A stretch of 64,000 nucleotides of DNA from Neobacillus mesonae (lineage in GTDB: Bacteria > Bacillota > Bacilli > Paenibacillales > Paenibacillaceae), in contig JAMBOW010000001.1 of the NCBI GenBank assembly GCA_023715865.1, positions 2,480,001 to 2,544,000 of the forward strand. The letters are read 5' to 3'. The position numbers and the translations under genes are program-made. Under the pieces are notes generated by a model, which worked only from the letters and a program-made list of their open reading frames with translations, made no database searches and was not told the DNA's origin. Positions 53,778 to 61,382 of this stretch are shown in pieces; the stretch's first letter is position 1; each line of letters opens with the position of its first letter.

Positions 53778-53840
53778 TTTCCCTCTTGGAATCGAACCAA
53801 GGCACGCCTATTTAGGTACTCTGCCATTGAGTTAAGGGAA
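53778..53840 (-). other. tRNA-like sequence with a shortened anticodon arm
   Basis: On the minus strand TTCCCTT (acceptor) pairs with GAGGGAA; a D-arm-like CTC-AATGGCA-GAG and a canonical T arm CTTGG-TTCGATT-CCAAG are present. Only about 16 bases remain where the anticodon arm should be (CCTAAATAGG), so the total is 63 nt and no anticodon can be read. It is a decayed or non-standard tRNA. Confidence 0.6.
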
Positions 53841-53842
53841 TA

Positions 53843-53906
53843 TAAAAAAACAGGCTGTTAGCATCCGCAACATTTAACGATGGTCGCGCTGCCACCGCAC
53901 CTGTTT
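53843..53906 (-). terminator. Terminator-like hairpin in the late leader
   Basis: AAACAGG...CCTGTTT with an inner GC-rich loop region is followed by further T (seven in all) on the minus strand, just upstream of the tRNA-like sequence. Confidence 0.65.
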
Positions 53907-54100
53907 ATAATTTGGTCATTTAATTTTGACCTTGACATGTTCGAAACAAGTCCGTTAACATGAAGGCCATAATAAAAGTGCAGTGATCTTACCTGCATTC
54001 CCCGCATCATACCATAGCGATAAACGCTAAGGCACTATTACCATTCAGCATGATCGAGTCCTACAATGATCGGGTTAGTAGGAGCAACCCAGGCGTTAAC

Positions 54101-54167
54101 CTTATACTCCTACTTTAAAGCTGTATTTGTGCCACTTTAGGGCCAAGATGGTGCCAAGTTAGTGCCA
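54101..54167 (-). promoter_or_regulatory. Candidate ArpU-dependent late promoter with four 11-bp repeats
   Basis: On the plus strand GTGCCA (54129), GGGCCA (54140), GTGCCA (54151) and GTGCCA (54162) recur at exactly 11 bp; on the minus strand they read TTGGCAC-like units. A -10-like TATAAG (54106-54101) lies 22 bases past the last unit and no -35 is evident, as expected for an activator-dependent promoter. The ArpU gene ends 45 bases away. Confidence 0.65.
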
Positions 54168-54199
54168 AAAAAAAGAAGCCACCTGTTTAAGATGACTTC
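54167..54199 (-). terminator. Intrinsic terminator after arpU
   Basis: GAAGTCA...TGGCTTC followed by eight T on the minus strand. Confidence 0.85.
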
Positions 54200-54211
54200 T
54201 TGTAACAATTT

Positions 54212-54577
54212 TTATATGACACCAGCTATTTTCAAGCACTCGGCTATTGTTTCTATTCCGGCGTCAATACGTCTGTTTATGGTTCGCACGCTTGTGCTGT
54301 TCACGTACCTTGCTATTGTGTGCTTATGTTTACCTACCGTTTTATAACGATGTGTGAGTATGTCATATACTTCTTCATCCATGATGAGTTCGAATGCTGT
54401 GTCTATTTCTGGGAGCAGCCTTTTGGCTTTATCCAGTAATTCTTGCTCTTTTGGACTTAAGCTAGGTTTCTGAGAATACACCTTGAGATGCCGTTGCATT
54501 TTGCGGTAATCTTCTAGGTGCTTTTTTGTTTGCTGTATCTCATAATCAGCAGCACTCGGGAATAGTTCCATTTGCAT
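54212..54577 (-). CDS. ArpU family late transcriptional regulator
   Basis: A 121-residue sigma-like phage protein (MQMELFPSAADYEIQQTKKH, PEIDTAFELIMDEEVYDILT, HRYKTVGKHKHTIARYVNST). The C-terminal HTH is typical of the ArpU/LmaD-type packaging and lysis regulators that switch on late genes. It lies directly before the control region at 53.6-54.2 kb. The start follows GGAGG; ATG 54589 is an alternative. Confidence 0.88.
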   Translation of the reverse strand: MQMELFPSAADYEIQQTKKHLEDYRKMQRHLKVYSQKPSLSPKEQELLDKAKRLLPEIDTAFELIMDEEVYDILTHRYKTVGKHKHTIARYVNSTSVRTINRRIDAGIETIAECLKIAGVI

Positions 54578-54665
54578 TACCGCCTCCATTTCCACCGCTC
54601 CTTTGCACTCATTTACACCAATTTTATATATAACCCTGGGGATATTACCTATTTCCTTTGCACTT

Positions 54666-54875
54666 TTACGCTAAAATATCGAATAAATCAACTTGACCAT
54701 CCTTCTCGACTTCGCTGGCATCCTGGATCAATCCATCTTCTAACCACTTTGCTGGAGCTTCATGTTTGTAATGAGGCCATATCTCTTTACCAGCTATAGA
54801 TCGGGTAGGATTCTTTGCTTCAGCTAGTTTAGTCCAGGTCCAATACGTTTTGGCCTTTACGGTGTTATATGACAT
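54666..54875 (-). CDS. Phage hypothetical protein, 69 aa
   Basis: A small soluble protein (MSYNTVKAKTYWTWTKLAEA, KNPTRSIAGKEIWPHYKHEA) with good spacing to AAGGAG. Trp-rich N-terminus, acidic C-terminus. No family recognised. Confidence 0.7.
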   Translation of the reverse strand: MSYNTVKAKTYWTWTKLAEAKNPTRSIAGKEIWPHYKHEAPAKWLEDGLIQDASEVEKDGQVDLFDILA

Positions 54876-54916
54876 ATTGACTCACTCCTTACCCTTTCTT
54901 GTCCTTATGCCAGTCT

Positions 54917-55297
54917 CTACTCATCCTTTACTACCTCCGATCCAGCGCGCACCAATTCACTCCAAACCTCTTTTGGAAATACGCGCATTATCCACGCTTC
55001 AACAGCTTGCTTTTCTTCTTCTGCGCCTATGTCTGAGTAAAGTTCATCTATCCTTCCTTGTGCTAATTCCCATAGCGTGCGGATAACTGCAATCTGATAC
55101 TGATTCACCTTATCTCCCGGCTTAATGGTGGGTACTAGATCAGCGTTGAAGGTTCCTGACTCCAACCGTGCAAGCACCCATTGGTAACCCTCTACACGCC
55201 CACGTTGATAATTACTGTCTCCGCTCAGATATCCAATCTCAGTTTCAAGTTCCTTTTGTAGCTTCTCTGCTGATATAAGGTGCTCTTGTTTACTCAT
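54917..55297 (-). CDS. Phage hypothetical protein, 126 aa
   Basis: A mostly helical, acidic protein (ISAEKLQKELETEIGYLSGD, NYQRGRVEGYQWVLARLESG). It overlaps the next upstream gene by 8 bases and begins with the same MSKQE as that gene, which may reflect a duplicated start region. Function unknown. Confidence 0.72.
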   Translation of the reverse strand: MSKQEHLISAEKLQKELETEIGYLSGDSNYQRGRVEGYQWVLARLESGTFNADLVPTIKPGDKVNQYQIAVIRTLWELAQGRIDELYSDIGAEEEKQAVEAWIMRVFPKEVWSELVRAGSEVVKDE

Positions 55298-55553
55298 TCC
55301 CTGACCCTCCTAAAGCAGAGTATTGCTCATGTAACGAGCCTGCTATGTCCTCACCAGCTATTCCTTTCTCGTCCAAAGGTTTAACCTCAAATGCTGGCAT
55401 GCCGCCGCTATATCCGTCCAAGAGTGTTAAAATGCTGAATGCCACTCCCTCACACTTTTCAATATCTGATTTATCAGGTAATTTGGACCAGTACTCTACA
55501 ATTCCATGCTTTATATGTTCAAGAAACTCTATGGTTAGCTCTTGTTTACTCAT
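55290..55553 (-). CDS. Phage hypothetical protein, 87 aa
   Basis: A small protein (MSKQELTIEFLEHIKHGIVE, CEGVAFSILTLLDGYSGGMP) typical of Bacillales phage early genes. It overlaps the YopX gene by 8 bases and the downstream gene by 8 bases, so the three form an operon. Function unknown. Confidence 0.72.
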   Translation of the reverse strand: MSKQELTIEFLEHIKHGIVEYWSKLPDKSDIEKCEGVAFSILTLLDGYSGGMPAFEVKPLDEKGIAGEDIAGSLHEQYSALGGSGNE

Positions 55554-56049
55554 GGTCTACCTCCCCAGGAAGGTTTAATAGGTGAGGATGTTCAAACTCG
55601 TTTTCCTCCAATAGATCGAGATTATCGTGAAGACTTCCGCGAACAACGCACCCGTCAGGAATGTATTCAAAGCGACCATGAAAGCTTGATACTTCCCAAC
55701 GATTATCGTTGTCGTCCCATTCAACAGTTCCTACATATTGCAAATCATCGTCAAGGTTTCCAGGTGCATATAGGTGATCACCGTCAAATATTTCTTTATT
55801 TTCTTCGTCCTTTTTCCCGGTGTATTGACCTACTGTTTCACGGCTAACCTTGATATATATTGCTTCTTTGTGAGGTTCTCCGTACACTCTTGATTCTTCA
55901 TAATTATTAGTGACACCAATGTAGGTATCGTTTCCTCCTAGATCAAGTAAGCTTCCATACACAAATTCACCTAATGTTTCTTCATACTCTGTATATTTTT
56001 TAATCCAGTTAGTTTCAATTTTACGTCCGCGGAATTTGTATTCTCTCAT
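55546..56049 (-). CDS. YopX family protein
   Basis: A 167-residue YopX protein: MREYKFRGRKIETNWIKKYT, then TVGQYTGKKDEENKEIFDGD and GTVEWDDNDNRWEVSSF. The family is widespread in phages with unknown function. The ATG follows AAAGGG. Confidence 0.92.
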   Translation of the reverse strand: MREYKFRGRKIETNWIKKYTEYEETLGEFVYGSLLDLGGNDTYIGVTNNYEESRVYGEPHKEAIYIKVSRETVGQYTGKKDEENKEIFDGDHLYAPGNLDDDLQYVGTVEWDDNDNRWEVSSFHGRFEYIPDGCVVRGSLHDNLDLLEENEFEHPHLLNLPGEVDHE

Positions 56050-56085
56050 TCCCTTTCATCCTCCCCTTTAGCAGACCTTAGTCTG

Positions 56086-56809
56086 TTATCTCTCCCTTAC
56101 TTGGATTATGGATCTAAAGGCTCTATACGGCTGCCGCTTCGCTAGGTGATTCGGTCGAAAACGAAGCCCTTCGGTCCTTAAGCAAACTTTTTCAGTACTT
56201 CCGCCTTGATGATCTCTTGCATCTGTTTTTCATTTGGAAGAATCGCTTCAGCAACTTCTTTCAATCTTGCTTCCAGAGCTGGGAATACTTCGTTATCTAC
56301 AAATTTGATCGTTTTATTGATGACCCAAAGTTCGGCCCTTGTCTTGTCATGTTTTTGCGATGATATGTTGTATTTTTCTGAGATTTTTTCAGAATCTTTT
56401 GAGTATAGATACACGGGCTCATCTAAGTAATCCTTGATTATTCGTTTGACAAAATCATCAATGTTTCTTCTGCTTGGTCCTTTTTCGTGATATGAAATAT
56501 GCTTACGACCAACTTCGGCACTTTCCAGATAATCATCGACTATAGGAGCAATAATTCGTTTGATTTCTTCTTTAACAAGAGCCTCCGCATGTTGTTTGAC
56601 CATCTTTCTAACTTCTTCTTCTGCAATCTCACGGACCAATGCGTTCAACTCGTAGCTTAAATCATCTTTATCTATTTCAAGATTCACATTTGCTTTCATA
56701 TTCTCATTCGCTCCTCATTTTTAGGTTTGCGGCAAAGCCGCCATCGTTTCGTCCGAATATGCTTAACGAAGTGTTAGCCGTATAGGGTTGTGTTTATCTC
56801 TCCCTTACT
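56086..56809. repeat. Pair of 16-base intergenic repeats
   Basis: TTATCTCTCCCTTACT occurs at 56086-56101 and 56794-56809, just downstream of two early genes; GCCGTATA also recurs nearby in opposite orientation. On the minus strand it reads AGTAAGGGAGAGATAA, which resembles a ribosome site without a following ORF. Confidence 0.55.
56178..56699 (-). CDS. Phage hypothetical helical protein, 173 aa
   Basis: A charged, mainly helical protein (NALVREIAEEEVRKMVKQHA, EALVKEEIKRIIAPIVDDYL, KFVDNEVFPALEARLKEVAE). No motif beyond probable coiled coils. It is flanked by two intergenic stretches that share a 16-base repeat. Confidence 0.72.
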   Translation of the reverse strand: MKANVNLEIDKDDLSYELNALVREIAEEEVRKMVKQHAEALVKEEIKRIIAPIVDDYLESAEVGRKHISYHEKGPSRRNIDDFVKRIIKDYLDEPVYLYSKDSEKISEKYNISSQKHDKTRAELWVINKTIKFVDNEVFPALEARLKEVAEAILPNEKQMQEIIKAEVLKKFA

Positions 56810-56817
56810 AGGCTGTA

Positions 56818-57531
56818 TCAAGCGTTCTTTTGGATTAACTCATCTATAGATACTGGGAACTTTGATTCGATTAAAGTTAAGATTGCTTTGGCATATTCTT
56901 GTATTTCCTTTTGTGCATCGTGTTCCAGACGTTGATTAAGGAAGTGGCAAATAGATTGAAGTGATGATGTCCAGTACCAACGTACATACATTCCGTATGC
57001 TGGTAAGAACAATCTTGCTTGCTCGGCGCATGCTCCGTATTTAAGCGCGTGTTCGTAAAGATCTAAGCCGTCCTCAACATATTTTAGTATCTCTTCAGTT
57101 AACGTCCGGCCTAGTCCCACTGAAACTGGAGCACCACTACCTTGCTTCGAGTTTTCCGGAGCTGATCGCCATTCGTCCGGTTCAGGAATGTAAAATGCCG
57201 GTTCTTCAGTAATATAACGTCTGCTTGACTCATTCCAAGCGTCTAGGCTGTCTCCTGTGCCTTCCATGTGTGCTGAACCGATCTGATACTTCCACCATTG
57301 ACGTGCGACCATCAACGGCGCGTATACTTCAAATTGGGCCATTGCATGCCTGAATGGTGAAGTGTGTCCTTCTCTTGCTAGGAATTCGATTAAGTTAATA
57401 TCACGTTCAGATAATTCCTTTGATTCCTTCGCATAGCTGACGCGGGCTGCATTTACTACTGTCAAATCGCTCCCCATAACATTGACCAGGCGCACATATC
57501 CTTTATCTAAAACATTGATTGTATCGTTCAT
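56818..57531 (-). CDS. thyX: Flavin-dependent thymidylate synthase
   Basis: A 237-residue ThyX that makes dTMP from dUMP with FAD and methylene-THF. The signature region reads ARQWWKYQIGSAHMEGTGDS and then LDAWNESSRRYI: the usual RHR of the RHRx7S motif is replaced by KYQ and an insertion is present, while WNESSRRY is kept. This fits a phage-type ThyX variant. It overlaps the MazG-like gene by 4 bases, giving a small nucleotide-metabolism unit. Confidence 0.92.
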   Translation of the reverse strand: MNDTINVLDKGYVRLVNVMGSDLTVVNAARVSYAKESKELSERDINLIEFLAREGHTSPFRHAMAQFEVYAPLMVARQWWKYQIGSAHMEGTGDSLDAWNESSRRYITEEPAFYIPEPDEWRSAPENSKQGSGAPVSVGLGRTLTEEILKYVEDGLDLYEHALKYGACAEQARLFLPAYGMYVRWYWTSSLQSICHFLNQRLEHDAQKEIQEYAKAILTLIESKFPVSIDELIQKNA

Positions 57532-58037
57532 TTGGTTGCCTCTCCCTCGTAAATTTCTGCTGATTGTCTGCGTAATTCATTGATTATCTTTGGTTCCGGA
57601 GCATATTTCGCTTGCCATCCATCTGGTTTAACAATCTTGCCTTGTTTGTCGTATCTTGGCTTTCCGTCCTCATGCAGCTTTCCCATGTTAGCAGCATGGA
57701 CGATATCAAAAAACGCTTCAGGTTTTATTCCCATGAGAGTAAATGTTCCTATCGCAAAGTAAATTAGATCAGTCAATGCATCAACTTGTTCATATGTGTT
57801 TTCCGCTTGCATGAACTCAATTAACTCTTCTAGCATCCAAGAAGCTCGTTTCATGACTTCACTGGAGATATTTGCGTTTTTCATTCGTCTACAAGTTGCC
57901 AGCAGTTCAAATGCAGTGTCCTTCAAAATTAATCTATCGTAAGCAGTACGACCTCTCTCTAATATGCATGGCATATCTGGCATCTTTTGATTAAATGCTT
58001 CGTGAAACTCTCTCACTTGTTCATACTGCTTATTCAT
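57528..58037 (-). CDS. MazG-like nucleotide pyrophosphohydrolase
   Basis: A 169-residue all-alpha NTP-PPase-type protein. The metal-binding pattern EELIEF...EQVDALTDLIYFAIG (ExxE...ExxD) is present, and the C-terminal NMGKLHEDGKPRYDKQGKIV is common to phage members. It probably hydrolyses non-canonical or excess dNTPs, feeding dUMP to ThyX. Confidence 0.85.
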   Translation of the reverse strand: MNKQYEQVREFHEAFNQKMPDMPCILERGRTAYDRLILKDTAFELLATCRRMKNANISSEVMKRASWMLEELIEFMQAENTYEQVDALTDLIYFAIGTFTLMGIKPEAFFDIVHAANMGKLHEDGKPRYDKQGKIVKPDGWQAKYAPEPKIINELRRQSAEIYEGEATK

Positions 58038-58085
58038 GTTTTTCTCCCTCTCAATTGGAATTTATAGAACTGGTGTTTGGTTAGA

Positions 58086-58115
58086 GGGTAGCAGAAGTCC
58101 GAGTTTCTACTACCC
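58086..58115. other. Intergenic hairpin
   Basis: GGGTAGCAGAA / TTCTACTACCC forms an 11-bp stem with one wobble; no T run, so possibly an mRNA-stabilising structure between the RuvC-like and MazG-like genes. Confidence 0.55.
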
Positions 58116-58122
58116 GATATAT

Positions 58123-58641
58123 CTAAGCTCTTTTCTTCGCTGTTTGAGGCGCTAGGATAGCCTCCATGACTTCTTTTTGGTACTGGGTTGTAAATACTCC
58201 GCTACGCACTGAACGAGCTATATGAGCCAATACGAAAGCGTCACGCACATTGTTTGAGTTGTGTTCGAATCCCCAGTGTCTCAAGATTGGAATGATCATG
58301 TTTTCCTTATTGGTATTTCCCTTACCACTTGCGTATTTTTTAACTTGAGCCGGAGCAGCCTCAATCCATTTAATATTCTGTCTGTATAGTTCCAATCGGA
58401 TTGCATGACCTAGACCAAATTGGAAGTCTATCCCTCTACCTTTGGAGTTGAAGCTAAATCCCTCAATTGCTATCACGTCATTTGGCTCAAGGTTGTCAAA
58501 TATTTCATCTATAATTTCGTCTATTTGAACTGTGCTGTTTTTCTCTAAAGATGTTATTTCGAATCCGTCTAGATAATTTCCGTTCCGATCAAGCAACACC
58601 ATTCCTGTTTTACTGCTTGGGTCTATTCCTACATATCTCAT
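58123..58641 (-). CDS. RuvC-like Holliday junction resolvase
   Basis: A 172-residue RNase-H-fold nuclease: MRYVGIDPSSKTGMVLLD with the first Asp, VIAIEGFSFNSKGRGIDFQ with the Glu, and NNVRDAFVLAHIA with the last Asp. It should resolve branched replication or recombination DNA before packaging. It overlaps the previous gene by 4 bases. Confidence 0.88.
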   Translation of the reverse strand: MRYVGIDPSSKTGMVLLDRNGNYLDGFEITSLEKNSTVQIDEIIDEIFDNLEPNDVIAIEGFSFNSKGRGIDFQFGLGHAIRLELYRQNIKWIEAAPAQVKKYASGKGNTNKENMIIPILRHWGFEHNSNNVRDAFVLAHIARSVRSGVFTTQYQKEVMEAILAPQTAKKRA

Positions 58642-58979
58642 ACAGCAGCCACCTTTCTTCTTTTTGCTCTACGTTTTTTCTTTTTTACTTCGATAGTTCC
58701 AGGTTCCCTTTTGATTCTCACAGGAACTGTAGCTGCTTTTTCTGGGCTCCAATTTAATTTCAATACTCTGTTGTAGAATGCTGTTGGAGTTATGTCATTC
58801 TCTTCAGCAACTTTAGGCCAGTTCCCATAATCAATTTTCTTCTGTGGCTTCTTTTTGATTGCTTTTTCGATGGGCCAACCTAACCTCCGTACTCGCTGCT
58901 CAAGTAGGTTTTTAGTAATTCCACGTTTCCTTGCGATTTCATATTGTTCAGGAGTGATTATTACAGGAATGTATGTCAT
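58638..58979 (-). CDS. Basic phage protein with two HTH-like repeats, 113 aa
   Basis: Two similar units: RGITKNLLEQRVRRLGWPIEKAI and ENDITPTAFYNRVLKLNWSPEKAA (each I-T---L/F--RV--L-W--EKA), followed by a Lys/Arg tail (EVKKKKRRAKRRKVAAV). This suggests a DNA-binding protein with duplicated HTH modules. Family not named. Confidence 0.72.
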   Translation of the reverse strand: MTYIPVIITPEQYEIARKRGITKNLLEQRVRRLGWPIEKAIKKKPQKKIDYGNWPKVAEENDITPTAFYNRVLKLNWSPEKAATVPVRIKREPGTIEVKKKKRRAKRRKVAAV

Positions 58980-59353
58980 GCCTCTTTCCTCCTGTTTTTT
59001 CCGCCCTTGCCTGTGGTTTCACGGTTCTGAGCTATTTGATCTATCATGTCTACGATTTTGTTTCTGACGTAATTTTCACGGAAGTCACTAGGGATTTTGG
59101 CAACCCCAGCTTCCTTTGTTACTACGGAAAGTTTGTGGTCCACTTTCTCGAGCAGTTCATAGATTGGAAACTCAAACAGCTCAAATATTTCATCCATCAC
59201 CGGCTGATGGTCTTTAGGTTCTCGCCCTCTTGGCATTTGTTTCACTCCCGATCGCTTCATAAGTTCTTTTGCTGCCTCTGTACGAATGTCAAAATCCAGA
59301 TGCACATTAGTAAAGATTGAGTTTAGATCCGCATCATTAAGCCGTTTCATCAT
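58976..59353 (-). CDS. Phage hypothetical protein, 125 aa
   Basis: A protein (MMKRLNDADLNSIFTNVHLD, FDIRTEAAKELMKRSGVKQM) starting at 59353, nine bases after AAAAAGGAG; the frame to 59434 has no ribosome site. It overlaps the small upstream ORF by 17 bases and the downstream one by 4. A helical C-terminus with a basic end is visible. Unknown role in the replication module. Confidence 0.7.
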   Translation of the reverse strand: MMKRLNDADLNSIFTNVHLDFDIRTEAAKELMKRSGVKQMPRGREPKDHQPVMDEIFELFEFPIYELLEKVDHKLSVVTKEAGVAKIPSDFRENYVRNKIVDMIDQIAQNRETTGKGGKNRRKEA

Positions 59354-59462
59354 GGGGGCTTGCTCCTTTTTGCTGAGCTTCCCACTCCAGATGCTCCTGA
59401 ACTTTTGCAGCGAAAGCTTCATAATCCTTATCAATCAAGTCATAGTCATCGATTTCTTCCAA
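59337..59462 (-). CDS. Small acidic phage protein, 41 aa
   Basis: A TTG-started ORF (EEIDDYDLIDKDYEAFAAKV, then QEHLEWEAQQKGASPHDETA) with GAGGTGAG from the end of the DnaC-like gene as its ribosome site. Acidic and probably helical. Confidence 0.6.
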   Translation of the reverse strand: MEEIDDYDLIDKDYEAFAAKVQEHLEWEAQQKGASPHDETA

Positions 59463-59467
59463 GGTTC

Positions 59468-60259
59468 TCACCTCAACCTGTAATTTAGTTCGAGTCCACC
59501 TGTTAGAACGACTCTGTATTCCCGGCACATTTCGTTAATTCGGCTTCCAATCCCCTCGTCATACTCGCAAATATGAGCAATGCTTTTTTCAGAGCTGACT
59601 AAGATTGGTTTATTTTCAAGGTATCGATAGTTGATGATTGCGAATAATTGTTCTAGTTGAAAATCAGTAGGTTCTCTCCGACCTTTGAACATGTCGTCAA
59701 TATAGAGAACTTCTGCACGCTGCAGCTGTCTAATCCGTTCGTCCATTTTGTCTAGGTTGTCTTTAATCTCGTTGAACCCCTCAACCCAAGGGAAGTAAAC
59801 AACGCCTACTCCCTTGAATAAAAGGTTATTTGATATCGCCATAAGCAAATGCGTTTTACCGCACCCAGGACGGCCTAGGAGAGCCACACTGTTCTCCCGG
59901 GTATCTTTTATCGCCTGATAGTTTTGAACGTAATTATGGGCCGCTTGGTAAGCCTCATGCACTACTTGCGGTCTACCTTCTAGGTTAAAGTTGCGGAATG
60001 TTTTATTTTGAAACTCTGTGGTGATCTTGCTTGACTTCATTAGCCGTTCTGCTCTCCGCTCCGCTTTGCATTCACAAGGGACTGCATACTCCGTACCATC
60101 CTCATTCCTGACAAGCAGCACTTCATCATCCTTGCATTTGTTACAACGGTATTTAGGAACCGGTCCCTGTTCGGTTTTGCTGGTCGAGGAAAGCAAACTC
60201 GCTCTCCTTCTGATTTCCTCTATGTCGAATCCCTTTAGTTCGTCCTTCAGACTCCGCAC
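59468..60259 (-). CDS. DnaC-like helicase loader
   Basis: A 263-residue AAA+ protein: a zinc-binding pair of CxxC/CxC motifs (YRCNKCKDDE, VPCECKAE), Walker A LLGRPGCGKTH, Walker B EVLYIDDMFKG and sensor residues in PILVSSEKS. It loads the replicative helicase at the phage origin. GTG 60259 is preferred because GGAAGGAGG lies nine bases upstream; ATG 60295 is an alternative. It overlaps the DnaD-like gene by 107 bases in another frame. Confidence 0.92.
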   Translation of the reverse strand: MRSLKDELKGFDIEEIRRRASLLSSTSKTEQGPVPKYRCNKCKDDEVLLVRNEDGTEYAVPCECKAERRAERLMKSSKITTEFQNKTFRNFNLEGRPQVVHEAYQAAHNYVQNYQAIKDTRENSVALLGRPGCGKTHLLMAISNNLLFKGVGVVYFPWVEGFNEIKDNLDKMDERIRQLQRAEVLYIDDMFKGRREPTDFQLEQLFAIINYRYLENKPILVSSEKSIAHICEYDEGIGSRINEMCREYRVVLTGGLELNYRLR

Positions 60260-60974
60260 CTTGTTTTTCCTCCTTCCAAGGTTCATCGATTCCATTTGCT
60301 TTCCATTTCATCAGAATGCCATTTACATATCTCAATGTTCGTTTACCGTTTAAAACAGCTATCTTCATTGCTTCTTTGTACCAATGGATTCCATAGTCTA
60401 CTATGAGGTCATCTATTTGATCTTGAATAACAGGGCTTATTGTTCCAAATCCCTCTTGTTCAAAAATTCTGTAAGGATTCAAATCACCACCACCAATTTC
60501 GGGTTGGTTTGGTTTGGTTGGGTATGGTTCGGTTGGGTTGGGTTGGGTTGGGTTGGGTAGCCCCGTGACCGACTCATCCGTCACAGGAACGTCACGCGTG
60601 ACAGGTGCGTGACTGGATTGTCCATCCTTTTTATTAGCGCGTGACCGCCGTTTTCTTTCCTTGTTTTGCTCTCGCTTTTCTACGAGACGACCAGCATAAT
60701 CAAACCAGTCATGTATAAATCCGTCTTCATCTATAAACTTTGATCCTAATAGTGCTGAATAAAGAGTTTCCGGATCGCCTTCCCAATGACTAGCATCTGC
60801 TATATCTTCCTTCTCGTACTTAGAGATATCTCCGTCTTGGGCATAGTCCATGGCCCACCACCAAAAGAAGTGTAGATGCCCGATAGCTGCCGGGAGGGTT
60901 ACTCCCAGCAATCGTGCAAATCGTTTGGCTTTCGGGTGCCTGGCTAGTTCTTGATGACTCTCAATCCAAGCCAT
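60153..60974 (-). CDS. DnaD-like replication initiator
   Basis: A 273-residue protein: an N-terminal phage replisome-organiser-like winged helix (MAWIESHQELARHPKAKRFA, HLHFFWWWAMDYAQDGDISK), a repeat-rich linker (APVTRDVPVTDESVTG, then PNPT/PYPT units) and a C-terminal DnaD-like domain (DDLIVDYGIHWYKEAMKIAV, ILMKWKANGIDEPW). It should bind the phage origin and recruit the loader. The linker DNA looks like an origin. Its end overlaps the DnaC-like gene by over 100 bases, which is unusual. Confidence 0.87.
   Translation of the reverse strand: MAWIESHQELARHPKAKRFARLLGVTLPAAIGHLHFFWWWAMDYAQDGDISKYEKEDIADASHWEGDPETLYSALLGSKFIDEDGFIHDWFDYAGRLVEKREQNKERKRRSRANKKDGQSSHAPVTRDVPVTDESVTGLPNPTQPNPTEPYPTKPNQPEIGGGDLNPYRIFEQEGFGTISPVIQDQIDDLIVDYGIHWYKEAMKIAVLNGKRTLRYVNGILMKWKANGIDEPWKEEKQGAESEGRTKGIRHRGNQKESEFAFLDQQNRTGTGS
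60501..60613. other. Candidate phage replication origin inside the initiator gene
   Basis: A G-rich plus strand with five tandem GGGTT units (60533-60558) is next to a set of GTCAC/GTGAC half-sites. GTCAC at 60580 and 60591 and GTGAC at 60598 and 60609 form two nested inverted repeats around one centre (60596.5) with 11-bp spacing; a fifth GTGAC is at 60565. Phage origins often lie inside initiator genes. Confidence 0.6.
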
Positions 60975-60984
60975 TTATTATCAC

Positions 60985-61371
60985 CTACTCAGTCCACCAA
61001 TGCCGGCCTTCACCGGATGTGTAGTATTCTATTAATTCCGCGCGTTTCTGAAGCTTCCAGGCGCCGCCATCTGCTGTTTCATCGGCCCATTGATGGCAAG
61101 TGCCTGTCTGAGTCTTAGGACCGCATAAGATGGCTATATTCCAAGGCTGGCCGCCTTCTCCGTACTGACTTGCGTTGATCATATGAGCACGTTCAAACCT
61201 CATTTCTGGTACACTACGTCCGCACTTCTCGCAGACCATATATCCGTCTGGTTCAACCGTTGCTCTACGTTTAACTTCGTTACTACATTTATCTGTAATA
61301 GCCGTATGACGGCCTCTTTTAGGTTTGAGGCGATTCTTACGAACCTGTTGTTCTTTGCTATATGCAGGCAT
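60985..61371 (-). CDS. HNH-type nuclease-like protein in the replication module
   Basis: A 128-residue protein with CxxC (VCEKCGR), an HNH-like core (RFERAHMINASQYGEGGQPW, ILCGPKTQTGTCHQWADE) and a C-terminal basic helix. It resembles small phage recombination or repair nucleases (NinG/HNH-like). The exact family is not certain. Confidence 0.75.
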   Translation of the reverse strand: MPAYSKEQQVRKNRLKPKRGRHTAITDKCSNEVKRRATVEPDGYMVCEKCGRSVPEMRFERAHMINASQYGEGGQPWNIAILCGPKTQTGTCHQWADETADGGAWKLQKRAELIEYYTSGEGRHWWTE

Positions 61372-61382
61372 ATAAACGCCTC

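Larger units (their letters stand above)
53595..54211. other. Non-coding late control region
   Basis: 617 bases without a supported ORF between the ArpU gene and the late genes. From right to left it holds the arpU terminator, four 11-bp repeats with a downstream TATAAG, a GTAGGAG/CTCCTAC inverted repeat (54078-54113), a terminator-like hairpin and a tRNA-like sequence. It may also contain the cos site, which I cannot identify. Confidence 0.65.

Noticed and set aside
53930..53960. Possible second LexA box near TGTTCGAAACA
   Set aside because: It does not have the GAAC-N4-GTTC spacing.
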